Source of the DNA: a virus
DNA: 43,575 nucleotides
IMG/VR virus record: IMGVR_UViG_3300030102_003092
Span: 1-43,575 of that record
Strand: one strand, 5' to 3'
Positions 23,058 through 33,307 of this stretch are shown here, piece after piece; the first letter of the stretch is position 1, and each line of letters opens with the position of its first letter. The translations under genes and the position numbers were made by a program. Under the pieces are notes generated by a model that did not search any database, was not told the origin of the DNA, and was given only the letters and a program-made list of their open reading frames with translations.

Positions 23058-23549
23058 ATGGCAAAACAAGTAATAGCAACAGGTAGCGCAGCAAACGACG
23101 GAACCGGAGATACACTACGATCTGCTGGTACGAAGATTAATTCTAATTTTACAGAATTATACGATATGCGTGGAAGAGTAACTAAAACAGAAACTACTGC
23201 CTCTATTAATAATGGAGATCAAGATAAATTAACTTTTGCTCCTGCTGATGTTGGTAAATCATTTGTATTGCATGAAATTAAACCGAGTGCGGCTTCTTAT
23301 ATTAAACTTTATACAGATTCAGATTTTCGTATAGCCGATATTGGTAGAAGTACGTTAGCCACTCCAGTCGGTGAAGGTTTAATAACTGAATTTGTAACTC
23401 AAGCAGATAGCGCTGTCAGATTTACGCCTGGTATACTTGGTTATACAGATTCTGACAACGTACTAGGAGTTTCAATGCAAGTTAAAAATTTAAGTGGTGG
23501 AACAGCTGCAATAAGCGTACGTTTAAAAGCGTTAAAATTAGAGATATAG
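23058..23549 (+). CDS. Fibre/baseplate attachment-type structural protein
   Basis: A 163-residue protein with the N-terminal motif ATGSAANDGTGDTLRSAGTKINSNFTELYD, a recurrent attachment module at the start of marine phage fibre and baseplate proteins. The rest is beta-rich (SFVLHEIKPSAASYIKLYTDSDF, VSMQVKNLSGGTAAISVRL) and looks like a small sandwich domain. It probably trims or decorates the wedge. The first gene after the late box at 23030, with gp8 11 nt downstream. Confidence 0.65.
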   Translation: MAKQVIATGSAANDGTGDTLRSAGTKINSNFTELYDMRGRVTKTETTASINNGDQDKLTFAPADVGKSFVLHEIKPSAASYIKLYTDSDFRIADIGRSTLATPVGEGLITEFVTQADSAVRFTPGILGYTDSDNVLGVSMQVKNLSGGTAAISVRLKALKLEI

Positions 23550-23559
23550 GAATAATACC

Positions 23560-25002
23560 ATGACTGCTATAGCAACAGAAGCTTTAAAATTTAATTTTGC
23601 TGAATTACTGCATAAAGAAATTATAAACACGACTGATAGTAATCATTTCTATATCGGTATTGGTAAAAGTGATCAATACGATAGTGCTTCTGATAATACG
23701 ATCGATCCTGTAAGAGTGAAAAGAGATGAACAAGAAGCAAGATATAATCTAGAATCGATTATCAAAGTTTCTGAAACTGCTATGACTTTTACTGTTCCAA
23801 GAAATAACTGGATAAGCGGTACTATATATTCTGCGTATAATGATAATCAAGTTGGATATCCAGCTCAGCCGTATTACGTAATTACTGAAGACCAACAAAT
23901 TTACATCTGTTTAGCAAATAATCGTAATACTTCTGGAGTTGCTCAACCTTCTACTATAAAACCAAGTTTTTCTACTGAAGGTGTTGGTAATCATCAAGCA
24001 TTTAAAACTGCTGATGGCTATATTTGGAAATACTTATATGAACTTTCAGTTGTTAAAGTAGCTGCATTTTTATCTTCTAATTTTATGCCGGTTGCAGTAT
24101 TTGATTCTGCTACAGCATCTGGTGCAGCTGAACAAGATCAGGCTAAAATAAGAAAAACGGCTAAACCAGGTCAAATTATAGGTGTTGAAGTTGTAGATCC
24201 AGGTGCTGGTTATTCAAGTACACCAACTTTAAACATTATTGGAAACGGAACAGGTGCTGCAGGTACCGTTACGCTTAATGGTACGACTGTTGGAAAGATC
24301 GATATGAATTGTGTTGTAAGTGATTCTGGATTTGGATCTGGTTATGACTTTGCTCGAGCACAATTATCTGGTGGCGGAACACCAAGTAAAGAAGCAATAT
24401 TACGTCCGATACTTGGTCCAACGAAGGGGTTTGGTCATGATCCAAGGAAAGATTTAAAATCATCTTCCTTAATGTTTAATGCAAAACCTGCGGGCGCGCA
24501 AAATAATAACTTTTCAATAACGACTTCAGGCACATTTGGTGGACAATCAGATTTTAGACAAATTACTTTATTTAAAAATTTAGATTTTGAAGACAGCGCA
24601 GTAGCAGGAAATAGAGTTCAACTTACAGATGCAAGAGCAAATCGAATTGTAACATTAACAACAAAACCTGCATTTGTTAAAGACGAAAAAGTAACAGGAC
24701 AAACAAGTGGAACTGTAGCACATATCGATCACATAGATAGTACAGGCGGTGGAGCATTACAAATTCACTATCATTTTAATCACAGATCAGATTTTAGGCA
24801 CGGTACGTTTTCAGGATCTGAAGTTATTCAAGGTAACACATCAGGCGTATTTGGAACAGTAGATTCTGATAGTCAACCAAAGATAGCCAACGTTGGCGCT
24901 ATTAATCGGTTTAGCGGTGATGTACTGTATATTGATAATAGATCAAGGATTATAAGATCTGCTTCACAAACTGAAGATATAAAAATTGTACTTACAATAT
25001 AG
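23560..25002 (+). CDS. 8: gp8 baseplate wedge subunit
   Basis: A 480-residue protein (T4 gp8 is 334). Family landmarks in order: NHFYIGIGKSDQ, VPRNNWISGTIY (T4 has PRRDW), YYVITEDQQIYICLANN, DGYIWKYLYEL (T4 DGYVWEYLFEI), and a C-terminal LYIDNRSRIIRSASQTEDIKIVLTI, matching T4 YMENRPPII...QTEEINILFTF. The extra length lies in a Gly-rich beta insertion (about 205-330), including GAGYSSTPTLNIIGNG repeats. gp8 dimers tie the wedge to gp6/gp7/gp10. Confidence 0.9.
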   Translation: MTAIATEALKFNFAELLHKEIINTTDSNHFYIGIGKSDQYDSASDNTIDPVRVKRDEQEARYNLESIIKVSETAMTFTVPRNNWISGTIYSAYNDNQVGYPAQPYYVITEDQQIYICLANNRNTSGVAQPSTIKPSFSTEGVGNHQAFKTADGYIWKYLYELSVVKVAAFLSSNFMPVAVFDSATASGAAEQDQAKIRKTAKPGQIIGVEVVDPGAGYSSTPTLNIIGNGTGAAGTVTLNGTTVGKIDMNCVVSDSGFGSGYDFARAQLSGGGTPSKEAILRPILGPTKGFGHDPRKDLKSSSLMFNAKPAGAQNNNFSITTSGTFGGQSDFRQITLFKNLDFEDSAVAGNRVQLTDARANRIVTLTTKPAFVKDEKVTGQTSGTVAHIDHIDSTGGGALQIHYHFNHRSDFRHGTFSGSEVIQGNTSGVFGTVDSDSQPKIANVGAINRFSGDVLYIDNRSRIIRSASQTEDIKIVLTI

Positions 25003-25014
25003 TAGAGATAAAAA

Positions 25015-28000
25015 ATGGCAACAAATCTTTCAAATGTAACTTTCAGCAACGTTTATAAAGACGACTTTGCAGACAGTGATAATTTCCATAGAATATTATT
25101 TAATAGTGGTAAGGCATTACAAGCTCGTGAACTTACTCAAATGCAAACCATTATTCAAAAAGAAATCGAAAGATTTGGTTCAAATATATTCAGACAAGGT
25201 GGAGCGGTAACTGGCGGTGGTTTAACAATTGACAATAAACAAGAATTTGTAAATCTCGCAACGAATCAATTACCGGCCGATCCTTCTACACTTGTTGGAA
25301 AATACTATAAGGATAATACAAATAATTTAATTATTAGAATTAAAGAAGTTTTAGTAGCCAACGCGACTACATCTGATATTTCTATTGATGGTGCAAGTGC
25401 AGTTAACCATAATGTAGATACATTAATTATCGAATATATTAGTACAAGTTCAGGTACAGCCGGAACGACACCGGTAAGATTACAAGCCGGTAATATGCTA
25501 CAAAGGATAGTTGCTGCTAATGATACAACTTTAGTTAACGATACTCCAAATTATCCAGATATGGCAGTAACAGCCGGTCATCCAAGTACAGGTCAAAACA
25601 TATCTGGTTTAGGATTAAAAGCAAACATCGATAAAGGTAGTTTTTTCGTACAGGGCCATTTTGTATTTTGTAAAGCGCAATCAGTACACATACAAAGATT
25701 TTCTGAAAGACCGAATACAATCCTAGGATTTCAAATAGCAGAACAGATTATCAATACAGATGATGATGTTTCTTTGTTTGACAATCAAGGTGCGGCTCCA
25801 AATTTATCCTCTCCTGGTGCAGATCGTTATCGTATAAGTTTAACACTTACAACAAAAGCAAATGCGGGATCGAATAATTTTATTTACCTAGCAAACGTAG
25901 TAAATGGTAAACTTTCAGACGAAATAAACTTAGATAATTCATATAAGCAATTACAAGAAGTTTTAGCTCTTAGAACAAAAGAAGAGTCTGGTAATTATAT
26001 CGTTAAAAGATTCGATTTAAATCCGTCTGAAGTAACATCTACAAAGATAAATTTTAACGTATCCGATGGTATTGCTTATGTTGATGGATATAGATTAGAT
26101 TTAGATGCAAAAAGTTTAGAAGTTGATAGACCAACCACGACTCAAGAAGTTGAAGGCGAATTAGTTAGCGCTAACTTAGGCAATTATGTTGTCGTTGCTG
26201 GTGATCATCCAGATGATTCTGCTAGCTTAGAAAATAATAATATACCAGACATATCTAATTTTCAAAAGTTAAATTTATATGCAGCATTTTCTGCAGGACA
26301 GGGAACAGCTGGAGGTAATGTTGCAGATCATTCAACTTTAGTTATCGGATCAGCTCGTTGTCGAGGACTTTATAGAGAAACAACTGGTAGATATAGAATG
26401 CATTTATTTGATGTGCGAATGAAACCGAATCAATCATTTTCTTTTGTAAGAAGTATAGGTAGAGATCAAACAAGCTTCATGAATGTAGTTTTAGAAGGCG
26501 ATCAAGCAGTTCTTAAAAATACTACAAACAATGATCTGTTATTTGCTCTTCCAAAAAATAGACCGCAGTTTGACGGTATTACTGGTCAATCTATGATTGT
26601 ACAAAGAAAATTTCAATTTACTACGTCAATGGGACTTACTTCTATTTCAGGAGATAACGGCGGTGGTCTTCCTGCGGGTTGTGATGCATTTTTTGGTGGA
26701 TCAAATTGGGTAGTATCAGAAGTTGGCGAAGGAATTGTTGAAGGCGCAGTTTGTTCAGTTGATCCTGGTAACGTAACATTTACAATTACTGGTTTACCAG
26801 TTGGCTCTAAAACATTTAATCTTCTTGCACAAGTACAAATGAGTGGATCTACTTCAGTAGCAGAAAGATCAAAAACATTAAAAGAAACTACAATAACTCG
26901 AGGTGCAACTTCTGATTCAGATGGAAGAGGATTTAAATTTATAAGTTTAGATAAACCAGATGTTTTTACAATTAAGGCTATAAAAGAAACAGATTCAAAC
27001 GGTGTAGATATATCTGGAAATTTTGTATTAGATAACGGTCAAAGAGATAATTATTACGGCATAGGTAGATTATTACCTAAACAAAACGTTGATATGCCTG
27101 CGGGTAATGTATTTGTAAGATATCAATATTTCGAACATGAACCTTCGGTGACTGGTGTTGGCGGTCAAAAATGTTACTTTAGTGCTACTTCTTATAAGAA
27201 TAACTCAAATGCAGTAGGATCATTAGATGGTACTGGAGTAACATATGAAACAATACCAGATTATACAAAGGGCAATGGACAAAAAGTTAATTTAAGAGAT
27301 GTTTTAGATTTTAGACCAGTAGCTGTATTACAACATGACTTTGATTCAGCTGGTGCTACACTAAAAGCTAATGGTCATTTTAATATTACTTTTGATTCAA
27401 ATGGTCCAGACGTTGCTGGTACAACTCCGCTTATTCATTTATTACCACAACCTGGCGGAACAGTTCAAGCCGATATAACATATTTTTTAGGAAGAAAAGA
27501 TCGTCTAGTTGCAAACTCTTCAAATCTTAGAGGTGGAAGATCTGCGACTGGATCTATAGATTACATTCAAGGTTTACCAAGCTTTGATCCTGAATTACCA
27601 AATCTTCCAAACGGAGCTATGCCACTTTATAACGTCAATTTAGGTGGAAATACAGTTAATACAAAAGATATTACTACAGAGCCGTATGCAAATAAAAGAT
27701 TTCAAATGGCCGATATTGCCAGATTAGAACGAAGAATTGATAATTTAGATGAAGTCACATCATTAAGTTTATTAGAATTAAATACGTCAACACTTAATGT
27801 TGTAGACTCTGCTGGAAATTCAAGAGTAAAATCTGGATTTTTAGTAGATAATTTTAGAGATTATTCATTTACAGATATTACTAATAATGAACAAAGAGCA
27901 AGTATTGATCCACAAGCAGGATATTTATCACCTTTAGTTGTATCAAAGGTTACAAGATTACAATACGATTCAGCTGATGCTGCAAGCAACGCTGCTCTTC

Positions 28001-30453
28001 GTGGAGATAACTTATACTTATCAATGTCAGATTCTGCAGTAGAATACATTAATCAAAATCTTGCAACTACTACAGAAAATATTAATCCATTTGCAGTCAT
28101 CAGATCAAATGGACATATCGAATTATCGCCTGCTACAGATACATGGGTAGAAACTCAATTTGCGCCAGCCGAAGTTAATGGTGGTGGAACTGTAACGCAA
28201 GTAGTACCAACACAAGTTCAATTTGGAAGTTTAGCCGCTTTTAGAGATAATTGGATTGGACAACCGACTGCGTGGAATGTTGGAGAAACATCAGTAGCAG
28301 CGTCTGGTAGAAGAAGAGATTTTTCAAGAACAAATACAAGAAGTGTTACAATTAGTGGTGGATTTGATACTGTAACTACACAAGTTGGGGAAAGAGTATT
28401 AAGTGTTTCAATATTACCGTTTATGAGATCAATTAAAGTTTACTTTAGAGCTCAAGGCTTAAGAAGAAAAACAAGACACTTTCCGTATTTTGGTGGCAGT
28501 GCAATTGACAATTTTACGAGACAAGAATCATTTGCTCGATATTCAACAAGAACCGATGCGGGTTCGGTAAGTGCCGGTGCTACCGCTCATCCAGATGGTT
28601 CGACTAATCTTATTTCAGATAGTAATGGAACTATTACAGGTTCGTTTATCATTCCAAGTAGTAATACATTGCAATTTAATACAGGTACGCAACAGTTTAA
28701 ATTATTAGATATTAGTGGTGGTATAGATTCGAATTCTATATCTTCAGCTAATACTTCTTTTACTGCGTCTGGTACATTAGAAACAAGACAAAGAATATTT
28801 ACATCAACAAGGGTTGAAAGAGTTCAAACTGTTGTTGAAGAAAGCACACAATCATGGACACAATGGGTTGATCCACTTGCACAATCATTTTTAGTTGATC
28901 CTATCGATAATCCAAATGGTGTGTTTATAACTAAAGTAAAGATTTATTTTGCAACAAAAGATGATAATCATGGTGTGCCTGTTCAGTGTCAGATAAGACC
29001 AATGGAAAATGGAGTTCCCGTAAATCAACCTTTACCGCAAGCTGTTAAGTTTGTAGAGCCTGCCAGTGTTAACGTAACTGCTCTAAGTGGTGCAACGATG
29101 AGTGGCGTGCAAGGTGCAGGAACTGATTTTAAATTTGATGAACCAATTTACTTAGCGCCTGGTGAAGAATATGCGATTGTTCTTCTTGCAGAATCAACGG
29201 CTTATACGGTCTATGTAGCAGAAACTTATGAGTTTGTTGTTGGCACAACATCTCAAAGAATAGCTAAACAACCAACGCTCGGTTCATTATTTTTATCTCA
29301 AAATGGTTCAACGTGGACACCTGAGCAAAGTAAAGATTTAATGTTTACTTTATATAGAGCAGATTTTAATACAAGCAGTTCAGCAATATTAAATACGCAA
29401 ACTCCTCCAAGAGAAACATTAGCCACTAATTCAATTCAAACTGTAAATGGCGATGCAGACGTAAGGGTATTTCATACTGGTCATGGATTTTCTAAAAATG
29501 ATAAAGTTACTATTGAAGGTATAACTGATACTATAGCAGGTATAACTGCATCTAACATAAATGGAAATAGAACGATAACAGAAGTAGACGCAACAGGTTA
29601 TACGTTCGGAGCTGGAGCTGCAGCAAATTCAAATGTTAGAGGCGGTGGATCTAATATGGTTGTAACTGCTAATACTGTATTTAATACTTTTCTACCGCAA
29701 ATACAAACTTTACAAGTATTAAATACTAATATATCGGCTGAGGCAAAATTTACTACTGGTCGTTCTTTTGGTAATTCAAATTCTAGAACTTCTGGAAGAT
29801 CATACGCTAAAGATACTAGTTTTTCTAATATTGTTTTAAATGAATTTAATTTTACAGATAATTCAAAGGTAATACTTACCGATTCAAATGCTACAGAAAT
29901 AAGTAATGCCAAATCTGCCACTATTAAATTAAATCTATCTACAAATGATTCAAAGGTTTCGCCAATAATTGATTTACAAAGAGTAAACTTTGTTGGATTT
30001 GAAAATTTAATTGATAAACTAGATTCAACAGGAACTGGCGGTGATGGTATTAAACCAATATTAACATCATTTGTGCATGAAACAGAACCAACAGATGGTA
30101 CGCATTCGGCTAAACATTTAACAAAACCAGTTAACCTAGAAGAATCCGCAGTTGGATTAAAGATATTATTTGCAGCTAATAGGCCAGCTGATTGTCAATT
30201 TAGAGTTTATTATAGAACTGCGACGTCAGATGAAGATCTATCTACTCAAGCTTTTAGATTACAACCAGAATTTAGTAACAATCCAGCTGATGACGATAAT
30301 CAAACTTTTAGAGAATATGAATATCTACCAGGTGGACAAATTGGTAATTTAGATGCATTTACAAAATTTCAAATTAAGATTGTTATGAGATCAACAAATC
30401 AATCTAAGATACCAACATTAAAAGATCTTAGAGTAATTGCGATGGTGACATAA
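25015..30453 (+). CDS. Giant baseplate/tail protein with DUF4815-like N-terminus
   Basis: An 1812-residue protein. The N-terminus FHRILFNSGKALQARELTQMQTIIQKEIERFGSNIFRQGGAVTGGG in pieces (residues 24-68) is the DUF4815-type signature of large phage baseplate proteins. Middle regions are beta-rich, with an ADIARLERRIDNLDEVTSLSLLE helix near residue 900 (a trimerisation-like segment). The C-terminal part has LAQSFLVD...NGVFITKVKIYFATKD and PVQCQIRPMENGVP, a carbohydrate-binding-like beta sandwich. By position after gp8 it could combine roles of T4 gp7, gp9 and gp10. It shares TAATG with the next gene. Confidence 0.8.
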   Translation: MATNLSNVTFSNVYKDDFADSDNFHRILFNSGKALQARELTQMQTIIQKEIERFGSNIFRQGGAVTGGGLTIDNKQEFVNLATNQLPADPSTLVGKYYKDNTNNLIIRIKEVLVANATTSDISIDGASAVNHNVDTLIIEYISTSSGTAGTTPVRLQAGNMLQRIVAANDTTLVNDTPNYPDMAVTAGHPSTGQNISGLGLKANIDKGSFFVQGHFVFCKAQSVHIQRFSERPNTILGFQIAEQIINTDDDVSLFDNQGAAPNLSSPGADRYRISLTLTTKANAGSNNFIYLANVVNGKLSDEINLDNSYKQLQEVLALRTKEESGNYIVKRFDLNPSEVTSTKINFNVSDGIAYVDGYRLDLDAKSLEVDRPTTTQEVEGELVSANLGNYVVVAGDHPDDSASLENNNIPDISNFQKLNLYAAFSAGQGTAGGNVADHSTLVIGSARCRGLYRETTGRYRMHLFDVRMKPNQSFSFVRSIGRDQTSFMNVVLEGDQAVLKNTTNNDLLFALPKNRPQFDGITGQSMIVQRKFQFTTSMGLTSISGDNGGGLPAGCDAFFGGSNWVVSEVGEGIVEGAVCSVDPGNVTFTITGLPVGSKTFNLLAQVQMSGSTSVAERSKTLKETTITRGATSDSDGRGFKFISLDKPDVFTIKAIKETDSNGVDISGNFVLDNGQRDNYYGIGRLLPKQNVDMPAGNVFVRYQYFEHEPSVTGVGGQKCYFSATSYKNNSNAVGSLDGTGVTYETIPDYTKGNGQKVNLRDVLDFRPVAVLQHDFDSAGATLKANGHFNITFDSNGPDVAGTTPLIHLLPQPGGTVQADITYFLGRKDRLVANSSNLRGGRSATGSIDYIQGLPSFDPELPNLPNGAMPLYNVNLGGNTVNTKDITTEPYANKRFQMADIARLERRIDNLDEVTSLSLLELNTSTLNVVDSAGNSRVKSGFLVDNFRDYSFTDITNNEQRASIDPQAGYLSPLVVSKVTRLQYDSADAASNAALRGDNLYLSMSDSAVEYINQNLATTTENINPFAVIRSNGHIELSPATDTWVETQFAPAEVNGGGTVTQVVPTQVQFGSLAAFRDNWIGQPTAWNVGETSVAASGRRRDFSRTNTRSVTISGGFDTVTTQVGERVLSVSILPFMRSIKVYFRAQGLRRKTRHFPYFGGSAIDNFTRQESFARYSTRTDAGSVSAGATAHPDGSTNLISDSNGTITGSFIIPSSNTLQFNTGTQQFKLLDISGGIDSNSISSANTSFTASGTLETRQRIFTSTRVERVQTVVEESTQSWTQWVDPLAQSFLVDPIDNPNGVFITKVKIYFATKDDNHGVPVQCQIRPMENGVPVNQPLPQAVKFVEPASVNVTALSGATMSGVQGAGTDFKFDEPIYLAPGEEYAIVLLAESTAYTVYVAETYEFVVGTTSQRIAKQPTLGSLFLSQNGSTWTPEQSKDLMFTLYRADFNTSSSAILNTQTPPRETLATNSIQTVNGDADVRVFHTGHGFSKNDKVTIEGITDTIAGITASNINGNRTITEVDATGYTFGAGAAANSNVRGGGSNMVVTANTVFNTFLPQIQTLQVLNTNISAEAKFTTGRSFGNSNSRTSGRSYAKDTSFSNIVLNEFNFTDNSKVILTDSNATEISNAKSATIKLNLSTNDSKVSPIIDLQRVNFVGFENLIDKLDSTGTGGDGIKPILTSFVHETEPTDGTHSAKHLTKPVNLEESAVGLKILFAANRPADCQFRVYYRTATSDEDLSTQAFRLQPEFSNNPADDDNQTFREYEYLPGGQIGNLDAFTKFQIKIVMRSTNQSKIPTLKDLRVIAMVT

Positions 30454-30677
30454 TGAGTGATCATATACGAGTTGAAGGGCATTCATATCTCATGAGAGAT
30501 GGCCAATCCGGAGCTATAATAAATACAAATGTAAATGAAATGACTCAAGCGCGTGTAAGAAAAGCACAGTGGAAAAAACAACAAAATGAAATAAAAGAAT
30601 TGAAAAGCGAATTACAAGAAATGAAAAAACTTTTAAATCAAATGATAGAGGTAAATGATGGCCGTAACAGTAGTTAA
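30453..30677 (+). CDS. Small coiled-coil structural protein
   Basis: A 74-residue protein: a short N-terminal VEGHSYLMRDGQSGAIINTN beta hairpin-like segment, then a long charged helix (ARVRKAQWKKQQNEIKELKSELQEMKKLLNQMIE in pieces) with heptad Leu/Ile/Met. Such small hairpin-plus-coil proteins occur between baseplate genes of marine T4-type phages. Start shares a base with the giant gene's stop, and the end overlaps the next gene by about 20 nt. Confidence 0.65.
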   Translation: MSDHIRVEGHSYLMRDGQSGAIINTNVNEMTQARVRKAQWKKQQNEIKELKSELQEMKKLLNQMIEVNDGRNSS

Positions 30678-30930
30678 TTTATCTGATACCATTTCACAAT
30701 GGGTGACTAAAACGAATACTATATCAAGTGATTTAGGTGATAAATCTCTTTTAGCAACACCTGTTACGACTGATGTAGTATCTGCAATTAATTCTATTAA
30801 AACAAGAGATTCGGCTGGTGTAAGAACAATAGAAAATTTCACAAGTTTTAACTTCGATAACGTTGTAACATTACAAATATTCGACTCATCAGGAAGTGTA
30901 TTAAAAACGCTTAGAACGCCGGGGTCTTAA
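30658..30930 (+). CDS. Small tail/fibre structural protein
   Basis: A 90-residue protein. Two consecutive ATGs exist (30655 and 30658); 30658 is preferred because AGAGGT at 30647-30652 is then 5 nt upstream. The sequence MAVTVVNLSDTISQWVTKTNTISSDLGD has the look of a fibre N-terminal attachment helix, followed by TDVVSAINSIKTRDS and a final strand hairpin VTLQIFDSSGSVLKTLR. No named family. The stop is followed directly by the next ATG. Confidence 0.6.
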   Translation: MAVTVVNLSDTISQWVTKTNTISSDLGDKSLLATPVTTDVVSAINSIKTRDSAGVRTIENFTSFNFDNVVTLQIFDSSGSVLKTLRTPGS

Positions 30931-31869
30931 ATGGCCTATCGTTTTCCTTTATATTACGATCGCAGTAATGATTCGTTAAGAACCATGACGCAGGCTCAGT
31001 TAGTCGAGATCGTTGACGCTGTTAGATATGAATTTGGAAAAAATCCATTTCCAAGTTTATTAACAATACCAAGTGGCGGTAATTTTCCCGCATTAGAAGA
31101 AACAAGATTACAAGCAGGAACTCACGTAACTCATCCGAGTACTTTTATTGACGCACCTAATACTTCAACTGTCACAACAACATTTCAAAAATTAGATCAA
31201 GACGTAACCAATAGTACTAACATGGATACTTCTATTATGCCTATGCCATGTTACTACGATACTGGTGACGGTTCTATTAAACATATGTCGATGCAAGATG
31301 TAAAAGATACTTTTATCTATCCAGCATTAACAATATTATCTGATGGCACAGATCAACCTGGCACATACAAAGTAACAACTATAACAAATTTAGCTGGTCA
31401 CTCCGTTGATGTCGGTAATGGAGCTTTTTACATCGATACTCGCGCAGATGCTTCTGCTTATACATCTTCAAATATACCAGAAACTCAAGATCAGCCAACC
31501 ACAATAACATCATATTATATTGCGAGAGTTAATAACATTCCTGATCCTGTTCATCAATATCCAATGGTCATATTACCTGATGGAAATATTCACGAATATA
31601 TAAAAGTAGAATTTAGAAGATTATTACGACATACCGTACGATCGGCTTCAAAATTCGACACTGGTTTTAAGATAAGATATGGATATAATGACGGATCCAC
31701 ACATACTTCTGCTGGAATAAATATGGGTACAGGTATAACAGATACAAGATTAAATAATCAAACAACTGGACAACTTCAAGTTCATGGCGATGATTATAGA
31801 ACTCAAGATTTTCCTTCTGGCACACCGATAACAGCTAACACTACTTTTTTAAGAATACGGAGAGATTAA
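30931..31869 (+). CDS. Tail/baseplate structural protein, unknown
   Basis: A 312-residue protein with two similar motifs, FPLYYDRSNDSLRTMTQAQLVEIV near the start and MPCYYDTGDGSIKHMSMQDVKDTF near residue 104, which suggests an internal duplication of a [FM]P-[LC]YYD-[SG]-[DG]-x3-M-x2 element. The C-terminal part (HEYIKVEFRRLLRHTVRSASKF) is basic beta structure. It starts at the base after the previous stop. Context indicates a virion protein; the exact role is unknown. Confidence 0.62.
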   Translation: MAYRFPLYYDRSNDSLRTMTQAQLVEIVDAVRYEFGKNPFPSLLTIPSGGNFPALEETRLQAGTHVTHPSTFIDAPNTSTVTTTFQKLDQDVTNSTNMDTSIMPMPCYYDTGDGSIKHMSMQDVKDTFIYPALTILSDGTDQPGTYKVTTITNLAGHSVDVGNGAFYIDTRADASAYTSSNIPETQDQPTTITSYYIARVNNIPDPVHQYPMVILPDGNIHEYIKVEFRRLLRHTVRSASKFDTGFKIRYGYNDGSTHTSAGINMGTGITDTRLNNQTTGQLQVHGDDYRTQDFPSGTPITANTTFLRIRRD

Positions 31870-31871
31870 AT

Positions 31872-32666
31872 ATGCAACCTGGTTATGAATTTGTTGAAGC
31901 GAGATTTATAGATGAAGACCACCTTAACGTAGCAGTTATGTGGAAATCACCAGAAGAACAACTTATAGAAGAAGTTATATCTTCAGATCCAACTCAACCA
32001 CAATGGAATCGACTTATGAAACACACAACAGAAAAAGCTGTGTGGGATCGAACTGCTGAATGGAAATTAGAAGAAAAGAAAAAGTTTGATGCTTATATCA
32101 GACCTGTAGTTGATGTTGAAGTTGAAAGAAGAGTTCAAGCAGAAATAGCTCTTAGAGAAAAAAAAGTTAAAGAAGAAGTAGCTCATAGATTAGTTGAAAC
32201 ATATCCTGTTTTAGTTGATGAGTTAAATACAAAAAGATCTGAAGTAACAAATTTAGTAAAATTAGTTAAAGGAAAAGAAGGGGAAATAGACAATTTAATA
32301 ACAAATGTTAATTTAAAAGAAGGCGAAGTTCAGATTTTAGCAAGAGATAATAAAATTCTTGTAGAAGATATTGAAAGAATAAACTCGAATATGCTAGAGT
32401 TTATCGACAAGCCTTTTACTGCAGCTGCTTCTGACAAATTCCAAAAAGAACTTACAGCTATTAAACAGCAATTAATGCAGGAAATGACTATGACTCCTGA
32501 AAAATTATTTCAATTACTTATTGAAAATAATGAAAATGAAGAACATTTATTTAAATTTAAGTTAGAAGCTTTTAAATTAGATCATATTAAAAATGCCAAA
32601 TCTAAAAAAATAAAAACAGATATACGAAAAGCAAAAACTCTTATCGAATTGTTTAAATTAATATAA
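31872..32666 (+). CDS. Long coiled-coil protein
   Basis: A 264-residue protein. Residues 1-60 include YEFVEARFIDEDHLNVAVMWKS, a beta segment, and from about 70 onward it is nearly continuous charged helix (VEVERRVQAEIALREKKVKEE; VTNLVKLVKGKEGEIDNLI; DNKILVEDIERINSNMLEF), ending in a basic helix. It looks like a fibre chaperone, tail-fibre connector or assembly scaffold. Its stop overlaps the first glycosyltransferase gene of the cargo operon (TAATG), linking tail and cargo genes translationally. Confidence 0.62.
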   Translation: MQPGYEFVEARFIDEDHLNVAVMWKSPEEQLIEEVISSDPTQPQWNRLMKHTTEKAVWDRTAEWKLEEKKKFDAYIRPVVDVEVERRVQAEIALREKKVKEEVAHRLVETYPVLVDELNTKRSEVTNLVKLVKGKEGEIDNLITNVNLKEGEVQILARDNKILVEDIERINSNMLEFIDKPFTAAASDKFQKELTAIKQQLMQEMTMTPEKLFQLLIENNENEEHLFKFKLEAFKLDHIKNAKSKKIKTDIRKAKTLIELFKLI

Positions 32667-33307
32667 TGAATATAATATTTGTTAAATGGGGTACTAAGTA
32701 CTCGAGTGATCACGTTATCAATTTATATAATTCTTTAAAGAATTACGATTATCCAAATCACTACTATTATTGTTACACAGATAGAGATGCAGATATTTTA
32801 ATTAATGCTGGTCTTAGAACAGTTCCTATTCCAGAAAAACCAATGTTAAAAAGGTGGTGGAATAAGCTTAAAATGTTTGATAAAGATTTTCCATTAGTTG
32901 GAAAAAATTTATATTTTGATTTAGATGTTAAAATAAATTCTGATCCTTTTAATATCGTTGAACAAGTCAATTGGAATAAACTAACAGTAATTGATTGTCA
33001 TTGGAAAAAATCTAATTTATATAAAAGATTGTCTAATTACGATGTTGATATAAATTCATCAATGCTAGCGTGGCATTCTAAATCAACTAGTGTGCATGAA
33101 ATGTGGGATCATTTTTATAACTCTGGTTATAAAGATTATTTTTTAAGAAAATACGTTGGAATAGATCGCTATATAGTACATGAAGATTTTGAATATAATA
33201 CATTTCCACATGACTTTATACAATCATATAAGTATGAACCAGATAAAAAAGCACCAGTGACAACTTATGAAGAGGTAAATTTTGAAGGAACAAATTCTAT
33301 ATCGTAG
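32666..33307 (+). CDS. GT-A-like glycosyltransferase (DLD motif)
   Basis: A 213-residue protein with NIIFVKWGTKYSSDHV at the N-terminus and GKNLYFDLDVKINSDPF at about 79-95. The strand plus D85-L86-D87 is a DxD-type metal/nucleotide-sugar site. KRWWNKLKMF before it is typical of small capsular/LPS transferase-like proteins in phage genomes. It is the first gene of the overlapping cargo operon and overlaps the methyltransferase gene by 26 nt. Donor and acceptor are unknown. Confidence 0.65.
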   Translation: MNIIFVKWGTKYSSDHVINLYNSLKNYDYPNHYYYCYTDRDADILINAGLRTVPIPEKPMLKRWWNKLKMFDKDFPLVGKNLYFDLDVKINSDPFNIVEQVNWNKLTVIDCHWKKSNLYKRLSNYDVDINSSMLAWHSKSTSVHEMWDHFYNSGYKDYFLRKYVGIDRYIVHEDFEYNTFPHDFIQSYKYEPDKKAPVTTYEEVNFEGTNSIS

